From: Frankiales bacterium
GTDB lineage: Bacteria; Actinomycetota; Actinomycetes; Mycobacteriales; SCTD01
NCBI GenBank assembly: GCA_025966295.1
Contig: JAOPVD010000008.1
Location: 1 to 10,472, forward strand
DNA: 10,472 bases
Reading direction: 5' to 3'
Below, piece by piece: positions 1-7,777 of the stretch. The position numbers and the translations under genes are program-made. The notes beneath the pieces are model-generated. The model had not been told where the DNA came from. It saw only the letters and a list, made by a program, of their open reading frames with translations, and ran no database searches. Positions within the stretch are counted from its first letter, which is position 1. Each line of letters opens with the position of its first letter.

Positions 1-217
1 GCGCTGCATCTTCTGCGGCCTGTGCATCGAGGCCTGCCCGACCCGCTCGCTCACGATGACCAACGAGTACGAGCTCGCCGACGACAGCCGGTCCGCCCTC
101 ATCTTCACCAAGGAGGACCTGCTGGCCTCGCTGCTGCCCGGCATGGAGCAGCCGCCGCACCCGATGCGCCTGGGGTCCACGGACACCGACTACTACATCG
201 GGGGTGCCTCTTCATGA
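1..217 (+). CDS. nuoI: NADH-quinone oxidoreductase subunit I, C-terminal part (5' truncated by the window)
   Basis: This is the last 71 codons of a gene that begins before the window; the reading frame starts at base 2. NuoI is the ferredoxin-like subunit of the complex I peripheral arm that passes electrons through clusters N6a and N6b towards N2. The fragment opens inside a 4Fe-4S motif, with cysteines at fragment residues 2, 5, 8 and 12 and the last followed by proline (CIFCGLCIEACP). This corresponds to the second ferredoxin motif of NuoI. The tail, with a NEYE-type stretch after the cluster and a DTDYYIGG-like ending, resembles actinobacterial NuoI. Its stop overlaps the nuoJ start as ATGA. 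The first Fe-S motif lies outside the window. Identification is firm because nuoJ, nuoK, nuoL, nuoM and nuoN follow in canonical order. Confidence 0.95.
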   Translation, partial: RCIFCGLCIEACPTRSLTMTNEYELADDSRSALIFTKEDLLASLLPGMEQPPHPMRLGSTDTDYYIGGASS

Positions 218-960
218 GCGGCACGCTGCTCGCGGCCTCCAGCACCGGCGAGACCATCGGCTTCTGGGTGCTCGCGCCCATCGCCGTGCTCGCCGCGCTC
301 GCGATGGTCATCGCCAAGAACGCCGTGCACTGCGCGCTGTTCCTGGCGGCCGTGATGATGAGCCTCGCCGGGCTCTACGCCCTGCAGGACGCGCCCTTCC
401 TGGCGGCGGTGCAGGTCATCGTCTACACCGGCGCGATCCTCATGCTCTTCCTGTTCGTGCTCATGCTGGTCGGCGTCGACAGCAGCGACTCGCTGGTCGA
501 GACCCTGCGCGGTCAGCGGGTCGCGGCGCTGCTCGTCGGGCTGGGCTTCGTGGGCCTGCTGACCGGCGCGATCGGCGGGGCGGTCACCGACGACGTCAAG
601 GGGCTGGCCCAGGCCAACGCCGACGGCAACGTGGTGGGCATCGCGCGGTTGCTGTTCACCAAGTACGTCTTTGCGTTCGAGATGACGAGCGCGCTGCTCA
701 TCACCGCGGCGCTCGGCGCGATGGTGCTGGCGCACAAGGAGCGGCTGGTGCCGCGGCTGTCGCAGAAGGAGCTGTCCCGCCAGCGCTTCGCCTCCGACCA
801 CCCGTTCCCGCTGCCGGGTCCGGGCGTGTTCGCCGAGGGCGACTCGATCGCGCGCGGCGCGCTGCTGCCCGACGGCAGCGTCGCGCCGAGCAGCCTGGCG
901 CCGACCCTGCAGGCCCTGCCCACTGAAGAAGGCCCTGCCGACGGGACGGTCCGCTCGTGA
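214..960 (+). CDS. nuoJ: NADH-quinone oxidoreductase subunit J (membrane arm)
   Basis: This is a 248-residue integral membrane subunit of complex I, located in the membrane arm next to the peripheral-arm interface. About five hydrophobic segments occur between residues 15 and 175. The hallmark third segment (about residues 63-87, VQVIVYTGAILMLFLFVLML) carries the conserved tyrosine (Tyr71) and the glycine of the pi-bulge helix, which is known to rotate during coupling in this family. The ATG at 214 overlaps the nuoI stop (ATGA). The frame is open back to base 22, but that extension would overlie nuoI and encodes Arg/His-rich shadow sequence, so I chose 214. Residues 176-248 form a soluble Pro/Ser/Ala-rich tail that makes the protein longer than the E. 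coli subunit (about 184 residues). Longer tails are, to my knowledge, common in actinobacterial NuoJ. The stop overlaps the nuoK start as GTGA. Confidence 0.96.
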   Translation: MSGTLLAASSTGETIGFWVLAPIAVLAALAMVIAKNAVHCALFLAAVMMSLAGLYALQDAPFLAAVQVIVYTGAILMLFLFVLMLVGVDSSDSLVETLRGQRVAALLVGLGFVGLLTGAIGGAVTDDVKGLAQANADGNVVGIARLLFTKYVFAFEMTSALLITAALGAMVLAHKERLVPRLSQKELSRQRFASDHPFPLPGPGVFAEGDSIARGALLPDGSVAPSSLAPTLQALPTEEGPADGTVRS

Positions 961-1256
961 GCCCCGACCACTACCTGGTCCTCGCCGCCATCCTGTTCAC
1001 CATCGGCGCGCTCGGGGTGCTGCTCCGCCGCAACGCCATCTTGGTGTTCATGTCGGTCGAGCTGATGCTCAACTCGGTCAACCTGACCCTGGTGACCTTC
1101 AGCCGGCAGCTCGGCACGCTGGACGGCCAGATCATGGCCTTCTTCGTCATGGTCGTGGCCGCCGCCGAGGTCGTGGTCGGCCTCGCGATCATCATGAGCA
1201 TCTTCCGCACCCGCCGATCGGCGTCGGTCGACGACGCCAACCTCCTCAAGTACTAG
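957..1256 (+). CDS. nuoK: NADH-quinone oxidoreductase subunit K (membrane arm)
   Basis: At 99 residues this has the usual NuoK length. It is a three-helix membrane subunit related to MrpC and forms part of the proton path between the quinone module and the antiporter-like subunits. The two buried glutamates essential in the family are present: Glu35 in FMSVELMLNSVNL (E. coli Glu36) and Glu71 in VAAAEVVVGLAI (E. coli Glu72). The GTG start at 957 overlaps the nuoJ stop, and the protein aligns from its first residues (HYLVLAAILFTIGALGVLLRRN), so no other start is needed. The stop at 1254-1256 is followed after 12 nt by nuoL, and the sequence around the stop supplies the nuoL ribosome binding site. 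Confidence 0.97.
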   Translation: MSPDHYLVLAAILFTIGALGVLLRRNAILVFMSVELMLNSVNLTLVTFSRQLGTLDGQIMAFFVMVVAAAEVVVGLAIIMSIFRTRRSASVDDANLLKY

Positions 1257-1260
1257 GGGA
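1255..1260 (+). promoter_or_regulatory. Ribosome binding site deciding the nuoL start
   Basis: AGGGGA begins within the nuoK stop codon and lies 8 nt before GTG 1269 but 14 nt before the in-frame ATG at 1275. The spacing favours the GTG. Confidence 0.6.
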
Positions 1261-1268
1261 CCTTCCAC

Positions 1269-3203
1269 GTGACGATGCTCGTCGAGAAGCTCGCCGAGAA
1301 GGTCGAGTACGTGCCGGCTACCGGCACGCTCTCGGCCCTCTGGTTGCTGCTCGCCCTGCCTGCCGCCGGGGCCGCGATCCTGCTGCTGTCCGGCAGGCGC
1401 AGCAACAGCTGGGGCCCGTACCTGGCCACCGCCCTGTGCGGGGCCTCGTTCCTGTGGGGGCTCGTCAGCTTCTTCGCCCTCAAGGGCGAGAGCCAGCGGT
1501 CGGTCGACCTGCACCTGTTCAGCTGGATCCCGGTCGGAGGCTTCAACGTCGACGCTGGCCTGCTGTTCGACCCGCTGTCGGCGACGTTCGTGCTGCTCAT
1601 CACCGGGGTCGGTTTCCTCATCCACGTCTACTCGCTGGGGTACATGGAGCACGACCCCCGCAAGAAGACGTTCTTCGCCTACCTCAACCTGTTCGTCGCG
1701 GCGATGCTGCTGCTGGTCCTGGGCAACAGCTTCCTGGCGCTCTACGTCGGCTGGGAGGGCGTCGGTCTCGCCTCCTACCTGCTCATCGCCTTCTGGTACC
1801 ACAAGCCGGAGGCCGCGACCGCCGCCAAGAAGGCCTTCATCGCCAACCGGGTCGGTGACGTCGGCCTCTCCCTGGCCATCATGGTGATGTTCGCCGCGGT
1901 CGGCACCACGAGCTTCGCCGGCGTCTTCAGCAGCGGCATCTCGGGCGGGACGGCGACCGCGCTCGGTGTGCTGCTGCTGCTCGGTGCCTGCGGCAAGTCC
2001 GGCCAGTTCCCGCTCCAGACCTGGCTGCCGGACGCGATGGAGGGCCCGACCCCGGTCTCGGCCCTCATCCACGCCGCGACGATGGTCACCGCCGGCGTCT
2101 ACCTCATCGCCCGTGCCACCCCGATCTACTCGATGTCGCCCGACGCGCAGACCGTGGTCACCATCATCGGCGCCGTCACGCTGCTCATCGGGTGCTTCAT
2201 CGGCTGCGCCTACGACGACATCAAGAAGGTCCTGGCCTACTCGACCGTCAGCCAGATCGGCTACATGTTCCTCGCCGTCGGCATCCCGGGCGCGGGCGCG
2301 ATCGCGATCCTGCACCTGCTGACCCACGGCTTCTTCAAGGCCACCATGTTCCTGTCCGCCGGCTCGGTGATGCACGGCATGGGCGACCAGGTCGATATGC
2401 GGCGCTTCGGCAACCTGCGCAAGTACATGCCGATCACGTTCGGCTGCTTCCTGGCCGGCTACCTCGCCATCATCGGGCTGCCGCCGTTCTCCGGCTTCTT
2501 CTCCAAGGACAAGATCATCGAGGCGGCGTTCGACCTGGGTGGCACCCGCGGCTGGGTGCTCGGCACCGTGGCGCTGCTCGGTGCCGGCATCACCGCCTTC
2601 TACATGACCCGGCTGATGGTCATGACGTTCTTCGGGGAAGAGCGCTGGACCGACGGCCAGCACCCGCACGAGTCGCCGTGGACGATGCTCGGCCCGATGG
2701 TGCTGCTCGCCATCGGCTCGGTCGCCGCCGGCGGCCTGCTCGTCATGGGCGGCGCGCTGCAGCACTGGCTGGAGCCGTCGCTCGGGCCGCAGCACGAGGT
2801 CGGCACCCACACCATCGACCCGATCGTGGTCACCATCCTGACCCTGGTCGTGGTGGCCGGTGGCGTGCTCGGCGCCTGGCTCGCCTACGCCCGCCGGGCC
2901 GTCCCGACGACGCCGCCCGTCGCCGTCACGCCGTTCACGGTGGCGGCCCGCAAGAACCTCTACTTCGACGCGCTCAACGAGTCGGTGCTGATGCGCCCGG
3001 GCCAGTACCTCACCCGGGCGCTGGTGTTCTTCGACAACCGCGGCATCGATGGCGCGGTGCACGCGCTCGCGGCCGGCATCGGGGGCAGCTCCGGCCGCCT
3101 GCGCCGCCTCCAGACCGGCTTCGTGCGGTCCTACGCCCTGTCCATGTTCGGAGGAGCCCTGCTCGTGGTCGTCGCCCTGCTCGCCGTGAGGCTCGGCCAG
3201 TGA
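1269..3203 (+). CDS. nuoL: NADH-quinone oxidoreductase subunit L (antiporter-like proton pump)
   Basis: This is a 644-residue polytopic protein, the distal antiporter-like subunit of complex I with the long lateral helix at its C terminus. The proton-channel residues known from E. coli NuoL can be matched: Glu163 in LYVGWEGVGLASY (E. coli Glu144), Lys243 in GACGKSGQFPLQTWLPDAMEG (Lys229), His268 in SALIHAATM (His254), Lys357 in THGFFKATMF (Lys342) and Lys413 in FSGFFSKDKII (Lys399). About sixteen hydrophobic segments are visible, with a final one at about residues 620-641. The GTG start is chosen for its AGGGGA at 8 nt; ATG 1275 would remove only two residues. Codons 14-20 contain a perfect 8-bp hairpin (see findings). 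The stop overlaps the nuoM start (GTGA). Confidence 0.97.
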   Translation: MTMLVEKLAEKVEYVPATGTLSALWLLLALPAAGAAILLLSGRRSNSWGPYLATALCGASFLWGLVSFFALKGESQRSVDLHLFSWIPVGGFNVDAGLLFDPLSATFVLLITGVGFLIHVYSLGYMEHDPRKKTFFAYLNLFVAAMLLLVLGNSFLALYVGWEGVGLASYLLIAFWYHKPEAATAAKKAFIANRVGDVGLSLAIMVMFAAVGTTSFAGVFSSGISGGTATALGVLLLLGACGKSGQFPLQTWLPDAMEGPTPVSALIHAATMVTAGVYLIARATPIYSMSPDAQTVVTIIGAVTLLIGCFIGCAYDDIKKVLAYSTVSQIGYMFLAVGIPGAGAIAILHLLTHGFFKATMFLSAGSVMHGMGDQVDMRRFGNLRKYMPITFGCFLAGYLAIIGLPPFSGFFSKDKIIEAAFDLGGTRGWVLGTVALLGAGITAFYMTRLMVMTFFGEERWTDGQHPHESPWTMLGPMVLLAIGSVAAGGLLVMGGALQHWLEPSLGPQHEVGTHTIDPIVVTILTLVVVAGGVLGAWLAYARRAVPTTPPVAVTPFTVAARKNLYFDALNESVLMRPGQYLTRALVFFDNRGIDGAVHALAAGIGGSSGRLRRLQTGFVRSYALSMFGGALLVVVALLAVRLGQ

Positions 3204-4768
3204 CGCCGTGGCTCACCATCATCGGTGTCGTCCCGCTCGCGGGTGCGCTGGTCGTTGCGCTGCTGCCCAAGGGCCGCGACCTGCTGGCCAAGCAGGTCGC
3301 GCTCGGCACGTCGCTGGTCGTGCTCGCGCTCACCATCGCGATGTGCCTGGACTTCTCGACGGCCAAGGACGCCCCGCGCTTCCAGTTCGTGCAGTCCTAC
3401 GACTGGATCAAGGCGTTCGGCGTCTCCTACTCGGTCGGCGCCGACGGCATCGCGCTGGTGCTCATCGCGCTCATCGCCGTGCTCGTACCGGTGGTGCTGC
3501 TGGCCAGCTGGGACGACGTCGAGAAGCTCGACGCCGACCCCGCCTCGGCGACCGGCAAGGACGCCCCGCTGTCGCTGCGCCGCAGCGTCAAGGGTTTCTT
3601 CGCCCTGCTGCTGGTGCTCGAGACGATGATGATCGGCGTCTTCGCCGCCACCGACGTCTTCCTGTTCTACGTCTTCTTCGAGGCGATGCTCATCCCGATG
3701 TACTTCCTGATCGGGACCTACGGCGGCCCGCGCCGGTCGTACGCCGCCGTGAAGTTCCTGCTCTACAGCCTGGTCGGCGGGCTGCTGATGCTGGCCGCCG
3801 TCATCGGCCTGTACGTCGCCTCCACCCGGCAGGGCCCGGGCACGTTCAGCTTCGAGGCGCTCGCCGCGCTCGACATGAGCCACTTCACGCAGGGCTGGCT
3901 GTTCCTCGGCTTCTTCATCGCCTTCGCCATCAAGGCCCCGCTGTTCCCGTTCCACACCTGGCTGCCCGACGCCGGTGCCGAGTCGCCCACCGGCGGCGCG
4001 GTGCTGCTCGTCGGGGTGCTCGACAAGGTCGGCACCTTCGGCTTCCTGCGCTACTGCATCCCGCTGTTCCCGTGGGCGGCCCGCGAGTTCGCGCCGTACG
4101 TCATCACGCTGTCGGTGATCGGTGTCATCTACGGCGCGCTGCTGGCGATGGGGCAGAAGGACATGAAGCGGCTGGTGTCCTACACCTCGGTCGCGCACTT
4201 CGGCTTCATCGGCATGGGCTGCTTCGCGTTCACCACCCAGGCCGGCACCGGCTCGGTGTTCTACATGGTCAACCACGGCCTCTCCACCGGCGCGCTGTTC
4301 CTCGTCATCGGCTTCCTCATCGACCGCGGCAGGAGCCGGCTCATCAGCGACTACTCCGGCATCGCGAAGATCGCCCCGACGCTCGCCGCGCTGTTCTTCG
4401 TCAGCGGTCTGTCGTCGCTGGCGCTGCCCGGCCTGTCGACCTTCATCAGCGAGTTCCTGACGCTGGTCGGCACCTACACCCGCTACCCGGTGGCGGCGGT
4501 CATCGCGACCACCGGCATCGTGCTGGCCGCGCTCTACATCCTGCTGGTCTTCCAGCGCACGATGCAGGGCCCGCTGAGCACCGCGCACGCGCACCTGAAG
4601 GACCTGCGCGGCCGGGAGGTCGCCGCGCTGGCGCCGCTGCTGGCGCTGATGATCTTCCTCGGCTTCTACCCGAAGCCGGTCACCGACGTCATCACGCCGG
4701 CCGTCCAGGCCACGCTGCAGGACGCCGGCACGACCGACCCCACCCCGACCCAGCTCCAGAGCAAGTAG
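3200..4768 (+). CDS. nuoM: NADH-quinone oxidoreductase subunit M (antiporter-like proton pump)
   Basis: This 522-residue polytopic membrane protein is the middle antiporter-like subunit of complex I. Family residues visible are Glu161 in FYVFFEAMLIPMYFLIG (E. coli Glu144), Lys245 in AFAIKAPLFPFHTWLPDA (Lys234), Lys276 in VLDKVGTFGFLRY (Lys265) and Glu418 in STFISEFLTL (Glu407). The loop at residues 105-130 is hydrophilic and Asp/Lys/Arg-rich. The GTG at 3200 overlaps the nuoL stop by four bases and gives a normal N terminus. The open frame extends far upstream, but that stretch is antisense-like Arg/His-rich sequence within nuoL. Length and order (nuoL-nuoM-nuoN) agree with the family. An 8-nt gap separates its stop from nuoN. 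Confidence 0.97.
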   Translation: MTPWLTIIGVVPLAGALVVALLPKGRDLLAKQVALGTSLVVLALTIAMCLDFSTAKDAPRFQFVQSYDWIKAFGVSYSVGADGIALVLIALIAVLVPVVLLASWDDVEKLDADPASATGKDAPLSLRRSVKGFFALLLVLETMMIGVFAATDVFLFYVFFEAMLIPMYFLIGTYGGPRRSYAAVKFLLYSLVGGLLMLAAVIGLYVASTRQGPGTFSFEALAALDMSHFTQGWLFLGFFIAFAIKAPLFPFHTWLPDAGAESPTGGAVLLVGVLDKVGTFGFLRYCIPLFPWAAREFAPYVITLSVIGVIYGALLAMGQKDMKRLVSYTSVAHFGFIGMGCFAFTTQAGTGSVFYMVNHGLSTGALFLVIGFLIDRGRSRLISDYSGIAKIAPTLAALFFVSGLSSLALPGLSTFISEFLTLVGTYTRYPVAAVIATTGIVLAALYILLVFQRTMQGPLSTAHAHLKDLRGREVAALAPLLALMIFLGFYPKPVTDVITPAVQATLQDAGTTDPTPTQLQSK

Positions 4769-4776
4769 GGACGACG

Positions 4777-6321
4777 ATGCCCACCGACATCCAGGCGCCG
4801 TCGATCGCCTACCTCCCGCTGCTGCCGATCCTCATCGTCTTCGGCGTCGCCGTGGTCGGCGTGCTCATCGAGGCCTTCGTCCCTGAGCAGCTGCGCCGCA
4901 CCAGCCAGGTCGGCACCGCCCTGGCGGGGCTGCTCGCCGCCCTCGGCAGCGTCATCTACCTCGCCGAGGAGGGCACCCGCCGTCTCGTCGCCGAGGCGGC
5001 GCTGGCCATCGACGGCCCCACGCTGTTCGTGCAGGGCACGCTCTGCGTCCTGGGCATCGGCAGCATCCTGATGCTCGCCGAGCGCCGGCTCGACCAGAGC
5101 GGCGGCGAGGTCGTCAGCCAGGCCGCCAACCTCCCCGGCTCGCGTGACGACGTGGCGCTCGCGGAGAGCACCCGCGTGCAGACCGAGGTGTACCCGCTCG
5201 CGATGTTCGCCCTCGGCGGGATGCTGCTGTTCCCGGCCTGCAACAACCTGCTGCTGATGTTCGTGGCTCTCGAGGTCCTGTCGCTGCCGCTCTACCTGCT
5301 GGCCGGCCTGGCCCGCCGGCGCCGCCTGCTCTCGCAGGAGGCCGCCCTCAAGTACTTCCTGCTCGGCGCCTTCGCGTCCGCCTTCTTCCTGTACGGCGTC
5401 GCGCTGCTGTACGGCTACGCCGGCTCCGTCGACCTCGGTGACATCGCCACCGCGACCGCCCAGCCCGGCAAGAGCGACACCCTGCTGTTCCTGGGCATCG
5501 CCCTGCTGGCCGTCGGCCTGCTGTTCAAGGTCGGCGCCGTGCCGTTCCAGGCCTGGACGCCGGATGTCTACCAGGGCAGCCCCACGCCGGTCACCGCCCT
5601 GATGGCCGCCTGTACCAAGGTGGCCGCCTTCGGTGCGCTGCTGCGGGTGTTCTACGTCGGCTTCGGCACCGCCGGCTGGGACTGGCGCCCGATGATGTGG
5701 GTCGTCGCCATCCTCACGATGGTCGGCGGCGCCGTCCTGGCCGTCACCCAGACCGACGTGAAGCGGATGCTGGCCTACTCCTCGGTCGCGCACACCGGCT
5801 TCCTGCTGGTCGGCGTCATCGCGCTCAACCGCAACGGCCTGTCCGGCACGCTGTTCTACCTGCTGACCTACGGCTTCACGACCATCGCGTCGTTCGCGGT
5901 GGTCGGCCTGGTCCGGGACAGCTCCGGCGAGGCCACGCACCTGGCGCAGTGGGCCGGCCTGGGCAAGAAGAGCCCGCTGGTGGCGAGCGTGTTCGCACTG
6001 CTGCTGTTCGCGCTCGCCGGCATCCCGCTCACCAGCGGCTTCATGGCCAAGTTCGCGGTGTTCAAGGCCGCCAGCGAGGGCGGCGCGACCGCGCTGGTCG
6101 TGGTCGGCGTCATCGCGAGCGCGATCACCGCGTTCTTCTACGCCCGCGTCGTGGTGCTGATGTTCTTCCAGGAGCCGAGCGTGGAGGGTCCGACGGTCGC
6201 GGTCCCGAGCATGCTCACCGCCGTCACCATCGCCCTCGGCGTCGCCGTCACCGTGGTCCTGGGGGTGTTCCCGCAGCCGGTCCTCGACCTCGCCGGCAAG
6301 GCAGCGCTGTTCGTGCGATGA
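4777..6321 (+). CDS. nuoN: NADH-quinone oxidoreductase subunit N (antiporter-like proton pump)
   Basis: This 514-residue polytopic protein is the proximal antiporter-like subunit of complex I. Conserved charged residues are present: Glu166 in LMFVALEVLSLPLYLLAG (E. coli Glu133), Lys192 in EAALKYFLLGAF, Lys251 in LLFKVGAVPFQAWTPDVYQG (Lys217), Lys281 in ACTKVAAFGALL (Lys247) and Lys425 in SGFMAKFAVF (Lys395). A hydrophilic loop at about residues 105-137 resembles the insertion seen in actinobacterial NuoN. The ATG start has AGGGA at 4767-4771, overlapping the nuoM stop with a 5-nt spacer. The stop overlaps the next gene as ATGA, tying the prenyl synthase to the complex I operon. Confidence 0.97.
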   Translation: MPTDIQAPSIAYLPLLPILIVFGVAVVGVLIEAFVPEQLRRTSQVGTALAGLLAALGSVIYLAEEGTRRLVAEAALAIDGPTLFVQGTLCVLGIGSILMLAERRLDQSGGEVVSQAANLPGSRDDVALAESTRVQTEVYPLAMFALGGMLLFPACNNLLLMFVALEVLSLPLYLLAGLARRRRLLSQEAALKYFLLGAFASAFFLYGVALLYGYAGSVDLGDIATATAQPGKSDTLLFLGIALLAVGLLFKVGAVPFQAWTPDVYQGSPTPVTALMAACTKVAAFGALLRVFYVGFGTAGWDWRPMMWVVAILTMVGGAVLAVTQTDVKRMLAYSSVAHTGFLLVGVIALNRNGLSGTLFYLLTYGFTTIASFAVVGLVRDSSGEATHLAQWAGLGKKSPLVASVFALLLFALAGIPLTSGFMAKFAVFKAASEGGATALVVVGVIASAITAFFYARVVVLMFFQEPSVEGPTVAVPSMLTAVTIALGVAVTVVLGVFPQPVLDLAGKAALFVR

Positions 6322-7316
6322 CGGCCCCGTCGTCAGGACTGCTGAGCAGCGCCGACCCCGCCCTCCAGGACTCCCTCAACCAGGGCCTGGAGCGCGTGGA
6401 GGAGCGGCTGCGTGAGGTCGTGCAGAGCAGTCACCCGCTGCTCACCGAGGCCGCCCGCCACCTCGTCGAGGCGGGGGGCAAGCGGGTCCGCCCGCTGCTC
6501 GCGCTGGTCGCCGCCCAGTTCGGCGACCCGACCCGCGCCGAGGTCGTCGACGCGGCGGTGGTCGTGGAGCTCACCCACCTCGCGACGCTCTACCACGACG
6601 ACGTCATGGACGAGGCGCCCGTGCGGCGCGGTGCCGCCAGCGCCAACACCCGCTGGACCAACACCGTCGCCATCCTCACCGGCGACTACCTGTTCGCCCG
6701 GGCCTCGGACCTCACCGCCGGCCTCGGCACCGAGGCGACGCACCTCCAGTCGCGCACCTTCGCGCGCCTGGTGGAGGGTCAGATCGCCGAGACCGCCGGG
6801 CCGGTGGCGGACGAGGACCCGGTCGCGCATCATCTGGCGGTGCTGTCGGACAAGACCGCCTCGCTCATCGCCACCAGCGCCCGGCTCGGCGCCCTGATGG
6901 CCGGTGCCGACCGGCCCGTGGTCGAGGCGGTCGCGGAGTTCGGCGAGGTCTTCGGCGTCGCCTTCCAGCTGTCCGACGACCTCATCGACGTGCTGTCCGA
7001 CACCGAGCAGTCCGGCAAGACGCCCGGCACCGACCTGCGCGAAGGCATCGCGACGCTGCCGGTCCTGCTCGTGCGCGCCGGCACCGACCCCGGCAGCGTG
7101 CTGCTGGCCCGGCTGCTCGACGGCGACCTGTCCAGCGACGCCGCGCTGGCCGAGGCGCTCCGGCAGCTGCGCGCCCACGAGGCCATGGAGCAGGCCCGCG
7201 AGCGCCTGCAGGTCTACGTCGACCGTGCCCGCGAGATCGCCCTGTCCCTGCCCCAGGGCCCCGCCCGCGAGGCCCTCGTCGCCCTCACCGACTTCGTCCT
7301 CGCTCGTACGGGGTGA
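6318..7316 (+). CDS. grcC: trans-Polyprenyl diphosphate synthase, probably for the menaquinone side chain
   Basis: This soluble 332-residue enzyme belongs to the all-alpha isoprenoid synthase family and extends an allylic diphosphate with isopentenyl diphosphate. Landmarks are GGKRVRP (residues 53-59), the first Asp-rich motif DDVMD (94-98) followed by the conserved RRG, and the second Asp-rich motif DDLID (220-224), with FQLSDD before it and GKTPGTDLREG after it. The residue five before the first motif is a small Ala (ATLYHDD), as in long-chain synthases, rather than the bulky aromatic that stops growth in short-chain enzymes. A C35-C50 product is therefore inferred. The ATG overlaps the nuoN stop. 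Position between complex I genes and htpX matches my recollection of mycobacterial grcC1-htpX adjacency. Exact chain length cannot be read from the sequence; heptaprenyl, octaprenyl or nonaprenyl are all possible. Confidence 0.9.
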   Translation: MTAPSSGLLSSADPALQDSLNQGLERVEERLREVVQSSHPLLTEAARHLVEAGGKRVRPLLALVAAQFGDPTRAEVVDAAVVVELTHLATLYHDDVMDEAPVRRGAASANTRWTNTVAILTGDYLFARASDLTAGLGTEATHLQSRTFARLVEGQIAETAGPVADEDPVAHHLAVLSDKTASLIATSARLGALMAGADRPVVEAVAEFGEVFGVAFQLSDDLIDVLSDTEQSGKTPGTDLREGIATLPVLLVRAGTDPGSVLLARLLDGDLSSDAALAEALRQLRAHEAMEQARERLQVYVDRAREIALSLPQGPAREALVALTDFVLARTG

Positions 7317-7777
7317 CCGGGACGCCGACTGAGCTGGTCCTCGACTGGGGACCGCGCTTCCGGCTGACGCTGTTCGACGTGGGTCTGGCCTGCTGCGCCG
7401 TCGAGTTCGTCGCCGCCTCGCTCACCGAGGAGGCCTTCCTGTCGCTCGGCGCCGCGGTCGGGCCGCTCCAGGACGCCAACGTCCTGGTCGTCAGCGGCAC
7501 CCTGACCGACGTCACCGCCCCCGGCGTGATCGCGCTCTACGAGCAGCTCGCCGAGCCGCGGCACGTCATCTCGTTCGGTGCCTGCGCCAACTGCGGCGGC
7601 CCGTACTGGGACAGCTACAGCGTCACCAAGGGCGTCGACCAGCTGCTGCCGGTGGACGTCTACGTCCCCGGCTGCCCGCCCCGTCCGGAGGCCCTGCTCG
7701 AGGCGCTGCTGCAGCTCCAGCAGGCCCCGGCCCCGGTCCGGGACGTGACCGCCCCCCTCGTCCGGCCGCCGTCGTGA
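7313..7777 (+). CDS. Divergent second-copy complex I subunit B-like Fe-S protein
   Basis: The 154-residue product belongs to the NuoB/[NiFe]-hydrogenase small subunit-like superfamily. All four ligands expected for cluster N2 are present: tandem Cys27-Cys28 (GLACCAVEF), Cys91 (FGACANCGG) and Cys121 (YVPGCPPRPEAL). An extra Cys94 replaces the serine usual in CANSGG. It differs from ordinary NuoB in being short (usual length about 160-220) and in lacking the PRQAD signature (here GPLQDANVLVV) and the KMAP signature (here DVTAP). The GTG start overlaps the prenyl synthase stop (GTGA) with no clear ribosome binding site, suggesting translational coupling. The canonical nuoB should lie upstream of the window with the rest of the nuo operon, so this is probably a paralogue. 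Its electron donor, acceptor and complex are unknown. Confidence 0.85.
   Translation: MTGTPTELVLDWGPRFRLTLFDVGLACCAVEFVAASLTEEAFLSLGAAVGPLQDANVLVVSGTLTDVTAPGVIALYEQLAEPRHVISFGACANCGGPYWDSYSVTKGVDQLLPVDVYVPGCPPRPEALLEALLQLQQAPAPVRDVTAPLVRPPS

Noticed and set aside
22..213. Extension of nuoJ upstream to base 22
   Set aside because: It would overlie nuoI completely with Arg/Pro/His-rich sequence. The ATGA overlap at 214 gives the normal NuoJ N terminus.
513..3062. Very long open frame (849 codons) on the minus strand across nuoJ-nuoL
   Set aside because: Its translation is Arg/Glu/Asp/His/Gln-rich without any fold signature, which is typical of the antisense of GC-rich membrane-protein genes. 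The plus strand encodes clear complex I subunits.
3131..5940. Long minus-strand open frames opposite nuoM (3131-4594) and nuoN (4666-5940)
   Set aside because: They have the same antisense composition and show no recognisable motif; nuoM and nuoN on the plus strand are unambiguous.
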